The notes below the pieces were generated by a model. The model worked only from the letters and a program-made list of their open reading frames with translations. It searched no databases and was not told where the DNA came from. The position numbers and the translations under genes were made by a program. 64,000 bases of DNA from Geovibrio ferrireducens (GTDB taxonomy: Bacteria; Chrysiogenota; Deferribacteres; Deferribacterales; Geovibrionaceae): NCBI RefSeq assembly GCF_026226615.1, contig NZ_JAJAPB010000009.1, positions 37,286 to 101,285 of the forward strand. The letters run 5' to 3'. Below are positions 23,446-33,009 of this stretch, piece after piece (within the stretch, counting starts at the first letter, position 1; each line of letters opens with the position of its first letter).

Positions 23446-23475
23446 AGGCGGGGTTTATGCCCCGCCTCAGTTTTT
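23446..23475. terminator. Bidirectional terminator between ilvE and the chemoreceptor gene
   Basis: AGGCGGGG (23446-23453) and CCCCGCCT (23460-23467) form an 8-bp GC-rich stem with a 6-base loop, followed by CAGTTTTT on the plus strand and TTATTTG on the minus strand. It serves both convergent genes. Confidence 0.88.
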
Positions 23476-25156
23476 ATATCTTAAACTTATTCACCAGCAT
23501 CTTAAGCTCATCCGCCTGAATCTGGAGGCTTGAGATTGTTGAAGCCACTTCCTGGAGCGCTGATGAACTCTCCTCAACACCGGAGGCGATCATCTGGGTG
23601 CTTTCGTTTATGTTGTGGATAGCGCCAACCTGCTCCTCCACTGCGGACTGGATTATTTCGTTAACCCTGCTCATTGTGTCCACAGAGGTGACAATGTTTT
23701 CAAAGGTGGACTTGGTATCATTTATTATGTTCACTCCGCCTTCCACCTTATCTCTGGCGTTGCTCATTTCTGTGGAGGCCAGCTTGGCTTCCTTCTGAAG
23801 ATTCTGGATTATGGATGATATTTCGCCTGTGGATGTCTGTGTGCGTTCGGCGAGTTTCCGTACCTCATCAGCCACCACGGCGAATCCGCGTCCGTGCTCT
23901 CCGGCTCTTGCCGCCTCTATTGCCGCATTCAGCGCCAGCAGGTTTGTCTGGTCTGCAATGTCGGTGATAACATTGAGAATATCGCCTATTCTGGAGGAGG
24001 ATGCCAGCAGCCCTTCGATGGTTTTACCCAGAGCCTCCACATTGCCTTTAATGACCACCATTTCGTTTACCGCTTCCTGAAGCTTTTTATTGCCCTGAAT
24101 GGTAAGCGCGTTGGTCTCCTCAATGTTGTTTCTGCCTTCGTTTATGGAGCCTGAAACCTCTGCGGCGGAGGCCGTCATCTGCTCCGTGGCGCTGGCCACG
24201 CCTGAAATCTGCGCCGCCTGATCATTCATTGTGGTGGAGAGTTCCTCTGTGGAGGCGGCAAGCTGGGTGCTGCTTGAGGCCACTGCATCGGCATTCAGCA
24301 TCACTGTCTGAATTATGTCCCTGAGCTTGCTTATGAACTCATTGAAATATCTGCCGAGTTCACCTACTTCGTCATGGGTGCTCACCGCGATTACCTTTGT
24401 GAGGTCTCCCTCCCCTTCGGCTATTTCTTTCAGGGATGAGGAGACAGAGCGTATGTTGTTGGACACTCTCTTTGAGATATAAAGGGCGGCAGCGATTATG
24501 ATTCCTATACACACAACACTGATCAGTATGAATTTGAAGATGACAGCACCGATTTCTTTTGAGATATTTTCGCGTATTTTAGCCACTTCCTTGTCGATGT
24601 CATCGATGTAGAAGCCGGTTCCCAGTGCCCATCCCCAGTTGCCCAGGGGTACTGAGAAGGAAAGTTTTTTCGCTACGGTTTTTTCCGAAGGCTTGTCCCA
24701 TAAGTAAACGAGGTAGCCGCCGCCTGCCTGTGCCTGTTTCACAAGCTCACGTATGAGGAACACCCCTTCCTTATCCTGCACATCCCACATGCTTGTCCCC
24801 TCTCTCTGCGGGCTGGGGGGCAGGAGTATGTTAATTCCGTCGTATGTGTATATGAAGTAGTAGCCGTCAGCACCGTAGAAAAGCTGTCTGATGGTTTCCT
24901 TTATCTGCTGCTGAGCCTCTTCCTGAGTCAGTGAGGTATTCTCCGTAATGTGTTTAACGGAGGTTTTTGCGAGGTCGATATAGTTGCTCAGCTCCGCCTT
25001 TTTCAGGTTCATCATTGTTGTTTCCACAAGTTCGATCTCTTCGTTCCCCATTTTTCTGATATTGCCGATACTTATAACGGCAAGAATAACCGACAGCAAA
25101 ATAACTGGAACCACTGCCGTCAGCAGAATTTTGGAACCGATCTTCAAATTAAACAT
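23474..25156 (-). CDS. Methyl-accepting chemotaxis protein (single-Cache sensor)
   Basis: 560 residues from the ATG at 25156, preceded by AGGCGG at 7 bases; 20 further upstream codons lack a ribosome site. Layout: transmembrane helix at 9-31, periplasmic single-Cache domain ([45 protein letters not shown]), second transmembrane helix, HAMP, and a long coiled-coil signalling domain. The hairpin tip reads [20 protein letters not shown] and continues with [18 protein letters not shown]. No CheB/R-tethering pentapeptide is seen. It is a close paralogue of the next receptor. Confidence 0.95.
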   Translation of the reverse strand: MFNLKIGSKILLTAVVPVILLSVILAVISIGNIRKMGNEEIELVETTMMNLKKAELSNYIDLAKTSVKHITENTSLTQEEAQQQIKETIRQLFYGADGYYFIYTYDGINILLPPSPQREGTSMWDVQDKEGVFLIRELVKQAQAGGGYLVYLWDKPSEKTVAKKLSFSVPLGNWGWALGTGFYIDDIDKEVAKIRENISKEIGAVIFKFILISVVCIGIIIAAALYISKRVSNNIRSVSSSLKEIAEGEGDLTKVIAVSTHDEVGELGRYFNEFISKLRDIIQTVMLNADAVASSSTQLAASTEELSTTMNDQAAQISGVASATEQMTASAAEVSGSINEGRNNIEETNALTIQGNKKLQEAVNEMVVIKGNVEALGKTIEGLLASSSRIGDILNVITDIADQTNLLALNAAIEAARAGEHGRGFAVVADEVRKLAERTQTSTGEISSIIQNLQKEAKLASTEMSNARDKVEGGVNIINDTKSTFENIVTSVDTMSRVNEIIQSAVEEQVGAIHNINESTQMIASGVEESSSALQEVASTISSLQIQADELKMLVNKFKI

Positions 25157-25313
25157 CCGCGCACCGCCTGATTTGATAACTGGAATTTTTATTGGGTATG
25201 ACATTTGTATAACCAATTCTAATATTAAATCGTTAAATTATCTACAAAACTAGAGGGGATATATTCTGAACATAAGATTTCGGAAGGAATTTTTATTTTG
25301 CGGTGCTGAGAAA

Positions 25314-25338
25314 CATGGAGGCTGCGGCAGCCTCCATG
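25314..25338 (-). terminator. Terminator of the upstream chemoreceptor gene
   Basis: CATGGAGGCTG (25314-25324) and CAGCCTCCATG (25328-25338) form an 11-bp stem with a 3-base loop, followed on the minus strand by TTTCTC. It lies 11 bases after the 25350 stop and separates the two receptor genes into different transcripts. Confidence 0.8.
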
Positions 25339-25349
25339 ATATATGAAAT

Positions 25350-27029
25350 TTAAACCTTGAACTTATTTACCAGCATTTTCAGCTCATCCGCCTGAACCTG
25401 GAGGTTTGATATTGTGGCGGAAACTTCCTGAAGCGCGGCGGAGCTCTGCTCAACACCGGAGGCTATCATCTGGGCGTTGCTGTTAATGTTGAGAATAGCC
25501 TTTGACTGCTCCTCGACTGCGGACTGTATTATTCCGTTGACAGAGCTCAGGGTGTCAACTGAACCGACTATCCGCTCGAATGTGCTTTTGGTTTCGTCAA
25601 TTATTTTAACGCCGCTTTCCACTCTTCCTCTGGCGTTTGTCATTTCATGGGAAGCGTTTCTGGCTTCGTTTTGAAGGCTGCCGATTATTTTTGATATTTC
25701 TCCGGTGGATGTCTGGGTGCGTTCGGCCAGCTTACGTACTTCATCAGCCACCACCGCGAACCCGCGGCCGTGATCACCGGCTCTGGCGGCTTCGATTGCG
25801 GCGTTCAGTGCCAGCAGGTTTGTCTGGTCTGCTATGTCTGTGATTACGTTTATGATTTCGCCTATCGTGGAGGATGATTCAATGAGGCTGGCGACAGTTG
25901 TTCCCAGTGTCTCCACGTTCCCCTTAATAAGCATCATCTCTTTAACTGCCTGCTGGAGTTTGTTGTTTCCTTCAATTGTCAGGCTGTGGGTTTCCTCAAT
26001 GTTTCTGCGTCCTTCGCCGACAGAGTTTGTGACTTCCCCGGCGGAAACGCTCATCTCCTCTGTGGCTGTGGCTACGCCTGAAACCTGTGCGGACTGATCG
26101 TTCATCGTGGTGGAAAGTTCCTCCACTGAGGCGGCAAGTTCTGTACTGCTTGAGGCTACAGTATCCGCATTCATTTTTACGGTGTTTATGATGTCGCGGA
26201 GTTTGGCGAGGAAGGTGTTGAAATATTCGGCAAGCTTTCCTGCCTCGTCTGCGGAATTTATCGGCAGCTGAACAGTGAGGTCGCCTTCACCTTCGGCTAT
26301 TTCTTTCAGGGATTCAGACACCGAGGAAACGCTTGAGGAGATCCTGCGGGAAACAAAATAGGCTATGATGGCAACTGCAATAAGACATACTATGGAAAAA
26401 GTCATGAAGAGACCGACCAGTCTTTTTATCTCGGCGGATATATTCGCTTCGATCTTTGCTGTCTCCTCTTCAATGTCATCAATATAGAATCCTGTGCCCA
26501 CAACCCAGCCCCATTCGGGAATGGATACTGAGTAGGAGAGCTTGTCCGCCTCGGCGTTTTTTGAGGCTTTGAACCATGAATAGACAAGGTATCCGTCACC
26601 GGATAGAGCGGCATTGATGACCTCTCTGGTGACATAGGTTCCGGCGGAGTTTTTCACATCCCACTGGCTTGTGCCCTCAAGCTTCCGGTTTGATGGCTGC
26701 ACAAGGCACAGCCCCTGCCTGTCGTAAACAAAAAAGTAACCGTCCTCGCCGTATGTCTGTCTGAGGAGTATTTTCTTCGCTTCTTCCTTCGCCTCTTCCG
26801 GGGTGAACTCAGCGCTGTTCACCAGAAATGAAACAGAATTAACAGCAATATCAATATAGTTCTTTAATTCCGCCTTCTTCATGTCTGTCATATTGGATGA
26901 AACCATTCTGACATCAGCCTGACCCATTTTGTTTACGTTGCGCACAACGATAAAGGTTAAAACAGCGGAAAGAAATACAGCGGGAACCAGGGCCGAGAGG
27001 AGGATTTTTGTTCCGATCTTCATTTTCAT
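25350..27029 (-). CDS. Methyl-accepting chemotaxis protein (single-Cache sensor), paralogue
   Basis: 559 residues from the ATG at 27029, preceded by AAGGTGG. The architecture is the same as the neighbouring receptor: transmembrane helix, single-Cache domain ([44 protein letters not shown]), transmembrane helix, HAMP and signalling coiled coil with the conserved tip. The cytoplasmic halves of the two are nearly identical over long stretches while the sensor domains differ, as expected after tandem duplication and ligand divergence. The upstream gap 27030-27267 is AT-rich with no clear sigma-28 site. Confidence 0.95.
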   Translation of the reverse strand: MKMKIGTKILLSALVPAVFLSAVLTFIVVRNVNKMGQADVRMVSSNMTDMKKAELKNYIDIAVNSVSFLVNSAEFTPEEAKEEAKKILLRQTYGEDGYFFVYDRQGLCLVQPSNRKLEGTSQWDVKNSAGTYVTREVINAALSGDGYLVYSWFKASKNAEADKLSYSVSIPEWGWVVGTGFYIDDIEEETAKIEANISAEIKRLVGLFMTFSIVCLIAVAIIAYFVSRRISSSVSSVSESLKEIAEGEGDLTVQLPINSADEAGKLAEYFNTFLAKLRDIINTVKMNADTVASSSTELAASVEELSTTMNDQSAQVSGVATATEEMSVSAGEVTNSVGEGRRNIEETHSLTIEGNNKLQQAVKEMMLIKGNVETLGTTVASLIESSSTIGEIINVITDIADQTNLLALNAAIEAARAGDHGRGFAVVADEVRKLAERTQTSTGEISKIIGSLQNEARNASHEMTNARGRVESGVKIIDETKSTFERIVGSVDTLSSVNGIIQSAVEEQSKAILNINSNAQMIASGVEQSSAALQEVSATISNLQVQADELKMLVNKFKV

Positions 27030-27267
27030 CACTTTGAACCACCTTTTCAGATATTTAATCAAACCATAAGCTATGTAACAGCCGTTTAATTGGAAAAGCA
27101 AGAAATGTTAGGTGAATAAAGTTTAGCCTTTGTATACTTTAAAGACCAATAAAAGTTAATGATGGATGAAGGGTGATAATATACTGTCAGTGATGGATAA
27201 AAAAAGGATGTATTTTTTTTTCGGATAATTATTTCTGTTGATAAAAGTATCAGAAACAGCGCAGAAA

Positions 27268-27292
27268 GCCTGCGGCATGTTAAACCGCAGGC
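27268..27292 (-). terminator. Terminator of gpsA
   Basis: GCCTGCGG (27268-27275) pairs with CCGCAGGC (27285-27292). On the minus strand it is followed by TTTCTG, 9 bases after the gpsA stop. Confidence 0.75.
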
Positions 27293-27300
27293 GCAATAAC

Positions 27301-28287
27301 TTATTCTTTTCTTAAGGGGCGCTCCATAAGCGCCATTACGGAATCTTTCGGATTTTTATTTTCGTAAATAACTTTGTATACCTGTTCGGTTATGGGCATT
27401 TCTATTCCTGCTTTTGCCGCGTATGCGTAAGCGGCCTTTGCAGTGTAAACTCCCTCTGCCACCATGTTCATTTTTCCGGTTATTTCGTCTATGCCGAATC
27501 CTTCGGCGAGCTTAAGTCCGACCTGTCTGTTCCGGCTGAGATCGCCTGTGCATGTGAGAACAAGATCCCCCATGCCTGAAAGCCCCATGAATGTTTCCGC
27601 CTTAGCGCCCATAGCCACGCCGAGGCGGGTTATCTCAGCCAGACCGCGGGTGATGAGTCCTGCCCTTGCGTTATAGCCGAAGCCAAGTCCGTCGGAAATG
27701 CCTGCCGCCACAGCGATTACGTTTTTGATCGCTCCGCCTATCTCCACGCCTGTAACGTCATCCGTGCAGTAGCAGCGGAAAGCGGGTGCAGAGAGAGCAT
27801 TCTGCCACCATTCGGCGCGGCCTGCACTCTTTGACGCCACACTCACCGCAGTGGGTTTGCTCAGCGCCACTTCCTTAGCGAAGGAGGGGCCTGAAATTAT
27901 TGAATATTCCGCATCGGCGGATTCTGAGAGCATCTCTATAACAAGCTTGCCGGTGGCTATTTCTATCCCTTTTGTGGCGATGATGATGTCCCTGCCGCTG
28001 AGTGCCGCTCTGTTCGCTTCGGCAACCCGCCTTGAAAACTGTGTGGGTACAGCCCACACAATGTGCTTTTCCTCCATGGCGGGAATATCAGAAAAGTTTT
28101 TTGCACATACATTGGCAGAGAGCTTTATGCCCTGAAGAAAGAGAGGGTTTTCATTGTTTTCGTTAACGCCTTTTATTACTTCGTCTTCGAATGCGTAAAG
28201 GGTCACTGCGTACCCTGATGAGCCGAGGAGGGACGCGAGTGCGGTTCCCCAGCTTCCTGCGCCTATTACGGCTATTTTATCTTGCAT
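27301..28287 (-). CDS. gpsA: Glycerol-3-phosphate dehydrogenase [NAD(P)+]
   Basis: 328 residues, full length. The N-terminal Rossmann motif is GAGSWGTALA (9-18). Also present are NENPLFLQGIKL, ATKGIE, SGPSFAKEVA, the catalytic-lysine region IGGAIKNVIAVAAG, the substrate loop FGYNARAGLITRGLAEI with SGMGDLVLTCTGDLSRNRQVG, and VAEGVYTA. It reduces dihydroxyacetone phosphate to sn-glycerol 3-phosphate for phospholipid synthesis. Single gene, divergent from the ComFB-like gene. Confidence 0.97.
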   Translation of the reverse strand: MQDKIAVIGAGSWGTALASLLGSSGYAVTLYAFEDEVIKGVNENNENPLFLQGIKLSANVCAKNFSDIPAMEEKHIVWAVPTQFSRRVAEANRAALSGRDIIIATKGIEIATGKLVIEMLSESADAEYSIISGPSFAKEVALSKPTAVSVASKSAGRAEWWQNALSAPAFRCYCTDDVTGVEIGGAIKNVIAVAAGISDGLGFGYNARAGLITRGLAEITRLGVAMGAKAETFMGLSGMGDLVLTCTGDLSRNRQVGLKLAEGFGIDEITGKMNMVAEGVYTAKAAYAYAAKAGIEMPITEQVYKVIYENKNPKDSVMALMERPLRKE

Positions 28288-28384
28288 GGGCAGACTCCGG
28301 ATGTTATCTTTTACTGTATCGGTTCATAAGTATACAACGTATAAAAACCGCCCCTGAAAAGGGTAGGGAATAGTAAGGCGATTT

Positions 28385-28666
28385 ATGGCTAAAATCAACT
28401 ATTATGACGTTGACGCACTTCGCAACGTCAATGAGAAGCGCGTTTGGGATATGCTCCCCTTCTTTCTGGAAAGAAACACCAGCGTATGCGCATGCGGAAG
28501 CTGTGCTCTTGATATTGTGGCTGTCACGCTGAACAACATTCAGCCGTGTTATCAGGTCTATGAAGACGGTGTGGAGAGAGCCAGGGAAAAAGTGAGCGAG
28601 GAAGAGATCTACCGTCAGATGACGGCAGCGGCGAAACTTGTGGCCTCAAATCCGCGTCATGACTGA
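28385..28666 (+). CDS. ComFB-like protein
   Basis: 93 residues. NVNEKRVWDMLPFFLE, the CACGSCALDIVAVTLNN motif with three cysteines in a CxCxxC arrangement and the IQPCYQVYED strand are typical of the small late-competence ComFB family. Its biochemical role is not firmly known; homologues in cyanobacteria bind cyclic di-nucleotides. It is followed after 6 bases by a small secreted protein. comEC lies 5 kb away, but the two are not linked in an operon. Confidence 0.8.
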   Translation: MAKINYYDVDALRNVNEKRVWDMLPFFLERNTSVCACGSCALDIVAVTLNNIQPCYQVYEDGVERAREKVSEEEIYRQMTAAAKLVASNPRHD

Positions 28667-28672
28667 TAAAAT

Positions 28673-29125
28673 ATGAAAAAAACCGCAGTTTTTCTCTGCG
28701 TTTTTCTTGCCGCCGCCTCAGCGGGTGCAGATTTCAGAAAGCTTCTGCCTCTGCTGCCGGATATAGGCGGTTATTCTGCATCCCCGGCGGAGGGGAGCAC
28801 GCTCCGTCTGCCGCGCGGCAATGTTGACACCGCTTCCAGAAGATATTCCTCTGCCTCCGCATCCCTCATCCTCTCCGTTTACTCCGGCGCCGATGTCAAA
28901 GCTTTGGAGGAGCACGGGATAAAAGCGGGCAATATCACTAAAACAGAAAGGGGAAACGGCTACAATATCCTTTACACAGGAAGCGGTTATAAAAAGGGTT
29001 ACATAACGCTGACCGCAGACGGATCACAACTGACAGTTGTGCTTGAGTACAAGGGCATAAGCCCTGAGCAGGCGGCAGAAACCGCCCGCAGTCTGAAGCC
29101 GGATAGTTTTTTCAAAAAGGACTAA
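28673..29125 (+). CDS. Small secreted protein, unknown function
   Basis: 150 residues with a Sec signal peptide (MKKTAVFLCVFLAAASAGA) and a mature domain of about 130 residues with beta strands (ASASLILSVYSGA, GYNILYTGSGYKKGYITLTAD, QLTVVLEYKG) and a C-terminal helix. No family recognised. It is 6 bases after the ComFB-like gene and probably co-transcribed. Its last 4 bases overlap the end of the convergent arsR-type gene. Confidence 0.75.
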   Translation: MKKTAVFLCVFLAAASAGADFRKLLPLLPDIGGYSASPAEGSTLRLPRGNVDTASRRYSSASASLILSVYSGADVKALEEHGIKAGNITKTERGNGYNILYTGSGYKKGYITLTADGSQLTVVLEYKGISPEQAAETARSLKPDSFFKKD

Positions 29126-29469
29126 ACACTCTGATACTTGGTGCACACAGATTCGGGCAGTGTGGAGAGCTTGATTCTGTCTCCGCTCAAGACCACATCT
29201 TCAGCCAGTTTCTTCTCAAAGATGTCAAGTATTTCCGCCACAAATCCGTTTTCTTCGTTGATGCTGTAGATAACCCAGCGCCCATCCTTTTTGTCCCTGA
29301 TTATTCCGGACGTTTTAAGGATTTTCAGATGCGATGAAACAGTAGACAGTGCAATGTCCAGAACCGAATCAATTTCGCACACACACATAGGCCTTTCCCT
29401 GAGCATCATAGCAATGCGCACTCTGTTTTCGTCTCCGAGCGCCTTGAAGACCTCAATCTCGCTTCTCAC
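29122..29469 (-). CDS. ArsR-family transcriptional regulator with thiol metal site
   Basis: 115 residues from a GTG that follows CGGAGG by six bases; the upstream ATGs have no ribosome site and would add residues unlike the family. It has the winged helix typical of ArsR/SmtB (EVFKALGDENRVRIAMMLRERPMCVCEID; STVSSHLKILKTSGIIRDKKDGRWVIYSI). The CVC in helix 3 matches the arsenite/antimonite-binding ELCVCDL site, with a third cysteine near the C-terminus (ESVCTKY). No arsenic resistance gene is adjacent in this window. Confidence 0.9.
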   Translation of the reverse strand: MRSEIEVFKALGDENRVRIAMMLRERPMCVCEIDSVLDIALSTVSSHLKILKTSGIIRDKKDGRWVIYSINEENGFVAEILDIFEKKLAEDVVLSGDRIKLSTLPESVCTKYQSV

Positions 29470-29616
29470 GATTAGCCTCCGCAGAATATAAAAGCTGTGT
29501 ATATGAATAATAAAATATTTGTTACGGGTCATGATCAATCCTTCACGTTAAAAAGTCAACGTTTTTCGGAAATCATTAACAAAATTAACTATTCAAAATA
29601 CAGATAGGAAAATAAG

Positions 29617-29641
29617 CGGTTATCTTCCGCACAGATAACCG
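29617..29641 (-). terminator. Terminator of glgA
   Basis: CGGTTATC (29617-29624) and GATAACCG (29634-29641) form an 8-bp stem, followed on the minus strand by CTTATTTTCC. It lies 14 bases after the glgA stop. Confidence 0.65.
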
Positions 29642-29655
29642 TAAGCTGGCTGATC

Positions 29656-31110
29656 TTATAGGGCGGTAACATTTTTGTAAAGATTTATGTAACGTATGGC
29701 TGAATTTTTCCAACCGAAATCTTCACTAATCGCGGCCATGCGCATCTGCTCTATGTGGCGGGGTCTGTCATAATATGTGCTCACTGCCCAGCCTATTGTG
29801 TTGTAGAGGGCGTCTCCGTCGATGAGCTGAAATTTGAAGCCTGTTCCTTCGCCTGTCTGCTCGTTGTAGTTTTTAACGGTGTCATCAAGGCCGCCTGTGG
29901 CACGGACAACAGGAAGGGTTCCGTAGGCGAGGCTGTACATCTGGTTCAGTCCGCAGGGCTCGTATAGAGAGGGCATGACAAAGAAATCCGCCCCTGCCTC
30001 AAGCAGGTGCGCCGCTTCCTCGCTGTAGCCTATGAATGAGCCTGCCCTCAGCGGATACCTTGCGGGGAGGCTGCCGAAGTACTGTTCATATTCGGTTTCG
30101 CCGCTGCCGATTATTACGAACTGGCAGACCATATCTTTGAGCGCTTTTTCCACAGCATACTGTAAAAGGTGCAGCCCTTTCTGTCCGGCAAACCTGCCTA
30201 CAAAGCCGAAGAGTGCGATGTTTTCGTTTTTTTCAAGTATGAAGCGTTCCTGAAGCGCCAGCTTGTTTACTTTTTTGAGATGAAGGGTCTCCGCGCTGAA
30301 ATTCTGCGGAATATATTTGTCTGTTGCGGGGTTCCACTCGTCAGTGTCTATGCCGTTGAGGATTCCCTCAAGGTCATATCTGCGGTATGAGAGGAGCATG
30401 TGCAGCCCGCCTCCGCCCACTTCATCCTGAATCTCCTTAGCGTAGGAGGGGCTGACTGTGGTTATCTTATCCGCATAGGCTATGCCGCCTTTGAGGAAGT
30501 TGACCCCGCCGAATGATTCGAAGCTTTCCGCGTGGAAATCAGCCCTGTCAATTCTCGCATATTCCAGCACATCAGCACCGTAAATCCCCTGATAGCCTAT
30601 GTTGTGGATTGTCATCACGGTTTTTGTGCCGTTAAAGAAGAAGTCCTCCGCCTTGCGGATGTAGTATGGGATCAGCCCTGTCTGCCAGTCGTTGCAGTGG
30701 ATTACATCCGGCTTGAAGCGGATGTCCTTTGCAAGCTGCATGGCCGCACGGCAGAAAAAAGCAAAGCGGTATGCGTTGTCAGCGTATTCGCCTGCCTTTG
30801 TGTGGTAAATTCCCGGACGGTCGAAGTATTTGGAAAACTCGATGAAATAGGTGTCCACCCCGCTGAGGGATGCCTTATAAACGCTGTACCATTCCTCGCA
30901 GTTGCCCATGTGGACGCAGGAGGACTGGAAGACCTCTGTGAGGCCGTATCCAGCGCGGTTTACTGAGGAGTAAAGGGGCATGACGCTTATCACGTCAACC
31001 CCTTCGGACTTCAATGCCTTGGGCAGGGAGGAGCCGACATCAGCCAGCCCGCCCGTTTTCGCATAGGGAGCGATTTCGCTCGATACAAAAAGCACCTTCG
31101 GCATATTCAT
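29656..31110 (-). CDS. glgA: Glycogen synthase (ADP-glucose type)
   Basis: 484 residues, GT5 family. The N-terminal KTGGLADV (lysine 18) is the ADP-glucose contact. ILNGIDTDEWNPATD, GFVGRFAGQKG, MPSLYEPCGLNQMYSLAYGTLPVVRATGGLDDTV and TGFKF are diagnostic. It extends alpha-1,4-glucan chains. GAGGGG precedes the ATG. Located 4 bases after the Mrp-type ATPase gene on the same strand; no other glg gene is present. Confidence 0.97.
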   Translation of the reverse strand: MNMPKVLFVSSEIAPYAKTGGLADVGSSLPKALKSEGVDVISVMPLYSSVNRAGYGLTEVFQSSCVHMGNCEEWYSVYKASLSGVDTYFIEFSKYFDRPGIYHTKAGEYADNAYRFAFFCRAAMQLAKDIRFKPDVIHCNDWQTGLIPYYIRKAEDFFFNGTKTVMTIHNIGYQGIYGADVLEYARIDRADFHAESFESFGGVNFLKGGIAYADKITTVSPSYAKEIQDEVGGGGLHMLLSYRRYDLEGILNGIDTDEWNPATDKYIPQNFSAETLHLKKVNKLALQERFILEKNENIALFGFVGRFAGQKGLHLLQYAVEKALKDMVCQFVIIGSGETEYEQYFGSLPARYPLRAGSFIGYSEEAAHLLEAGADFFVMPSLYEPCGLNQMYSLAYGTLPVVRATGGLDDTVKNYNEQTGEGTGFKFQLIDGDALYNTIGWAVSTYYDRPRHIEQMRMAAISEDFGWKNSAIRYINLYKNVTAL

Positions 31111-31114
31111 GGGA

Positions 31115-31999
31115 TTACCCCTCTTTTTTTATGGTCTGCTCAAGAATTTTTATTGTGGCTTCCTTCATCGCCTTGGCTACCGGCGAACCGGGGTGGCCTA
31201 TGACGTGGGGAGTTCCTGCGTCTCCGTCCTGCACAACCTGCGCCTCAAGGGGGATCCTGCCGAGGAAGGTTACTCCAAGTTCCAGAGCAGCTTTTTCTCC
31301 GCCGCCTGTTTTAAAGAGGTCAACAGTGCTTCCGCAGTTGGGACAGCAGAACCCGCTCATATTCTCTATTATACCGAAAATCGGCACGTTCAGCTTTCTG
31401 CTGAATGTAACAGACTTGCGTGAGTCAAGCAGGGCAACATCCTGCGGAGTGGTCACTATCACGCTGCCGTCCACATTGCCTATTACATGAGCCGCAGAGA
31501 GAGGCTCATCCCCTGTTCCGGGGGGGAGGTCGATTATGAGGAAGTCAAGCTCGCCCCATGCCACATCGCTTATGAACTGCTGGATCATGCTGTGTTTGAT
31601 AGCTGCGCGCCATATGATCGCTTCGTCATCGTTTTCTATGAGAAAACCCACAGACATAACCTTAAGCCCTTCAATAGGCTCAAAGGGAACTATGCCGTCT
31701 TCGCCGTTCATTGCTCCCTTTTTGGTGATGCCAAGCATCTTGGGGATGTTGGGACCGTGTATGTCTGCATCAAGTATGCCCACGGTATAGCCCATTGCGT
31801 TCAGCATTGAGGCGAGGCTTACGCTGACAGTGGATTTTCCCACGCCGCCCTTGCCGCTCATTACCATGATCTTGTATTTGATGCCTGAGAGTCTCTTTTT
31901 GATAAGCTCATCCGTGTGTTTCTGTTTTTCGTCGGTACTGCATGCGCCGGCGGAACTGCAACTGCCGCAGCTCGATTCGTCCTGTGAGCAACCGCCCAT
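31115..31999 (-). CDS. Mrp/NBP35-type iron-sulfur cluster carrier ATPase
   Basis: 294 residues from an ATG that follows GGAGG; ORF codons further upstream lack a ribosome site. A cysteine-rich N-terminus (MGGCSQDESSCGSC and two more cysteines) precedes the deviant Walker A SGKGGVGKST, DADIHGPNIPKMLG, IIDLPPGTGDEPLS and the CPNC pair in MSGFCCPNCGS. This is the NBP35/ApbC group that binds and delivers [4Fe-4S] clusters. The cysteine-rich N-terminus is more like archaeal and eukaryotic NBP35 than enterobacterial ApbC. Confidence 0.93.
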   Translation of the reverse strand: MGGCSQDESSCGSCSSAGACSTDEKQKHTDELIKKRLSGIKYKIMVMSGKGGVGKSTVSVSLASMLNAMGYTVGILDADIHGPNIPKMLGITKKGAMNGEDGIVPFEPIEGLKVMSVGFLIENDDEAIIWRAAIKHSMIQQFISDVAWGELDFLIIDLPPGTGDEPLSAAHVIGNVDGSVIVTTPQDVALLDSRKSVTFSRKLNVPIFGIIENMSGFCCPNCGSTVDLFKTGGGEKAALELGVTFLGRIPLEAQVVQDGDAGTPHVIGHPGSPVAKAMKEATIKILEQTIKKEG

Positions 32000-32440
32000 T
32001 CTGTATACCTCCGTATAGTTGAATATGACTGCGAATATATAGAGAAAAGATTTATAATGCCAGAACAAATTTCACTTTTAAACCGCATCCGGGGCGGAAG
32101 AAAGAGAGCATTTGCTCAAAACTATGCCGATGTATTCCGGAACAGGCGGACAGAGGGCGGTTCGGATGCCCGCTTACTCTGGATTAAAGCTTTCAGAACG
32201 GCAGGCCGGAACCGCATAATTGGTTTTTGTAAACAGAAGCACACAAAAATTTATCATCAAAATCATCTACTGACATTTATGTACATATAAATAATGATTA
32301 TAAATTTTAAAAATACTTGACATTTTTTATATAAAACAGCATTTAATATTAAGCAAACGGTGTAAGTATCTTAAACAGCTTATAAAAAAGTTAGCAGCGC
32401 GCTAATTTTAAGGCTGATGATTATCTTTTGGTGACTGGAT
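32000..32440. other. AT-rich intergenic region, no supported gene
   Basis: A 77-codon frame at 32057-32290 has no ribosome site and unlikely composition and is not called. TTGACA at 32317-32322 suggests a promoter for the response regulator, but no good -10 box lies at normal spacing. TTAGC/GCTAA (32391-32405) forms a small hairpin followed by TTTTA. Confidence 0.5.
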
Positions 32441-32809
32441 TTGGAAGCAGATGCTCTGACTGTTCTTTATGTTGAGGATGATTTTTACGTGAGGGAATCG
32501 CTCCTCCGTCTTCTCCGCAGAAGGTTCTCTAATGTTATTGAAGCCCGTGACGGACGGGAAGGGCTTGAGATGCACAGGCTTCATAACCCGGACTTCATCA
32601 TAACAGATATACAGATGCCGATCATGGACGGGCTTGAGATGTGCGAAAGGATAATGAAGGAAAGGCCCGATGCAAAAGTGATTGTGACCACCGCCTTCAA
32701 CGACCGCGAGTTCATCAGCAGGGCAGAATGCCTCGGCGTTAAGGCCTATATCAGCAAGCCCGTGATGAAGGACTCGCTGATGAACGCCATCAGGGCTGTT
32801 CTCTCTTAA
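32441..32809 (+). CDS. Stand-alone response regulator receiver protein
   Basis: 122 residues, receiver domain only: acidic pocket VLYVEDD, phospho-acceptor in IITDIQMPIMDGLEMC, VTTAF and YISKPV. All key residues are intact. It starts at a TTG (32441) after GGTGACTGGA; no better start exists. No kinase adjoins it. Its stop overlaps the thiS stop on the other strand by 4 bases. Confidence 0.92.
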   Translation: MEADALTVLYVEDDFYVRESLLRLLRRRFSNVIEARDGREGLEMHRLHNPDFIITDIQMPIMDGLEMCERIMKERPDAKVIVTTAFNDREFISRAECLGVKAYISKPVMKDSLMNAIRAVLS

Positions 32810-33009
32810 CCGCCGCCCACGAAGTTTATAAGCTCCACCTTATCCCCGCTGTTTATCAGGGTATCGGCGTATTTATCCCTGGTGAGGACATTTCCGTTAA
32901 CCTCTGCCACAACACGCTCAGGATTAAGCTTATAAACAGCTATAACCTCAGCAAGGGTGGAGTCCTTTTTAATTTCAGCCTCTTTTCCGTTTATAACAGC
33001 CTTGATCAT
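32806..33009 (-). CDS. thiS: Sulfur carrier protein ThiS
   Basis: 67 residues, ubiquitin-like fold, ending in a glycine tail (NFVGGG) that is adenylated by ThiF and then thiocarboxylated to donate sulfur to ThiG. INGKEAEI, RVVAEVNGNVL and GDKVELINFVGGG are typical. Its ATG overlaps the thiF stop by 4 bases, so the two are coupled. thiG and thiH are at the left end of the window. Confidence 0.95.
   Translation of the reverse strand: MIKAVINGKEAEIKKDSTLAEVIAVYKLNPERVVAEVNGNVLTRDKYADTLINSGDKVELINFVGGG

Noticed and set aside
32057..32290. 77-codon plus-strand frame
   Set aside because: No ribosome site, odd composition with many arginines and no recognisable pattern; it overlaps the upstream region of the mrp-type gene.
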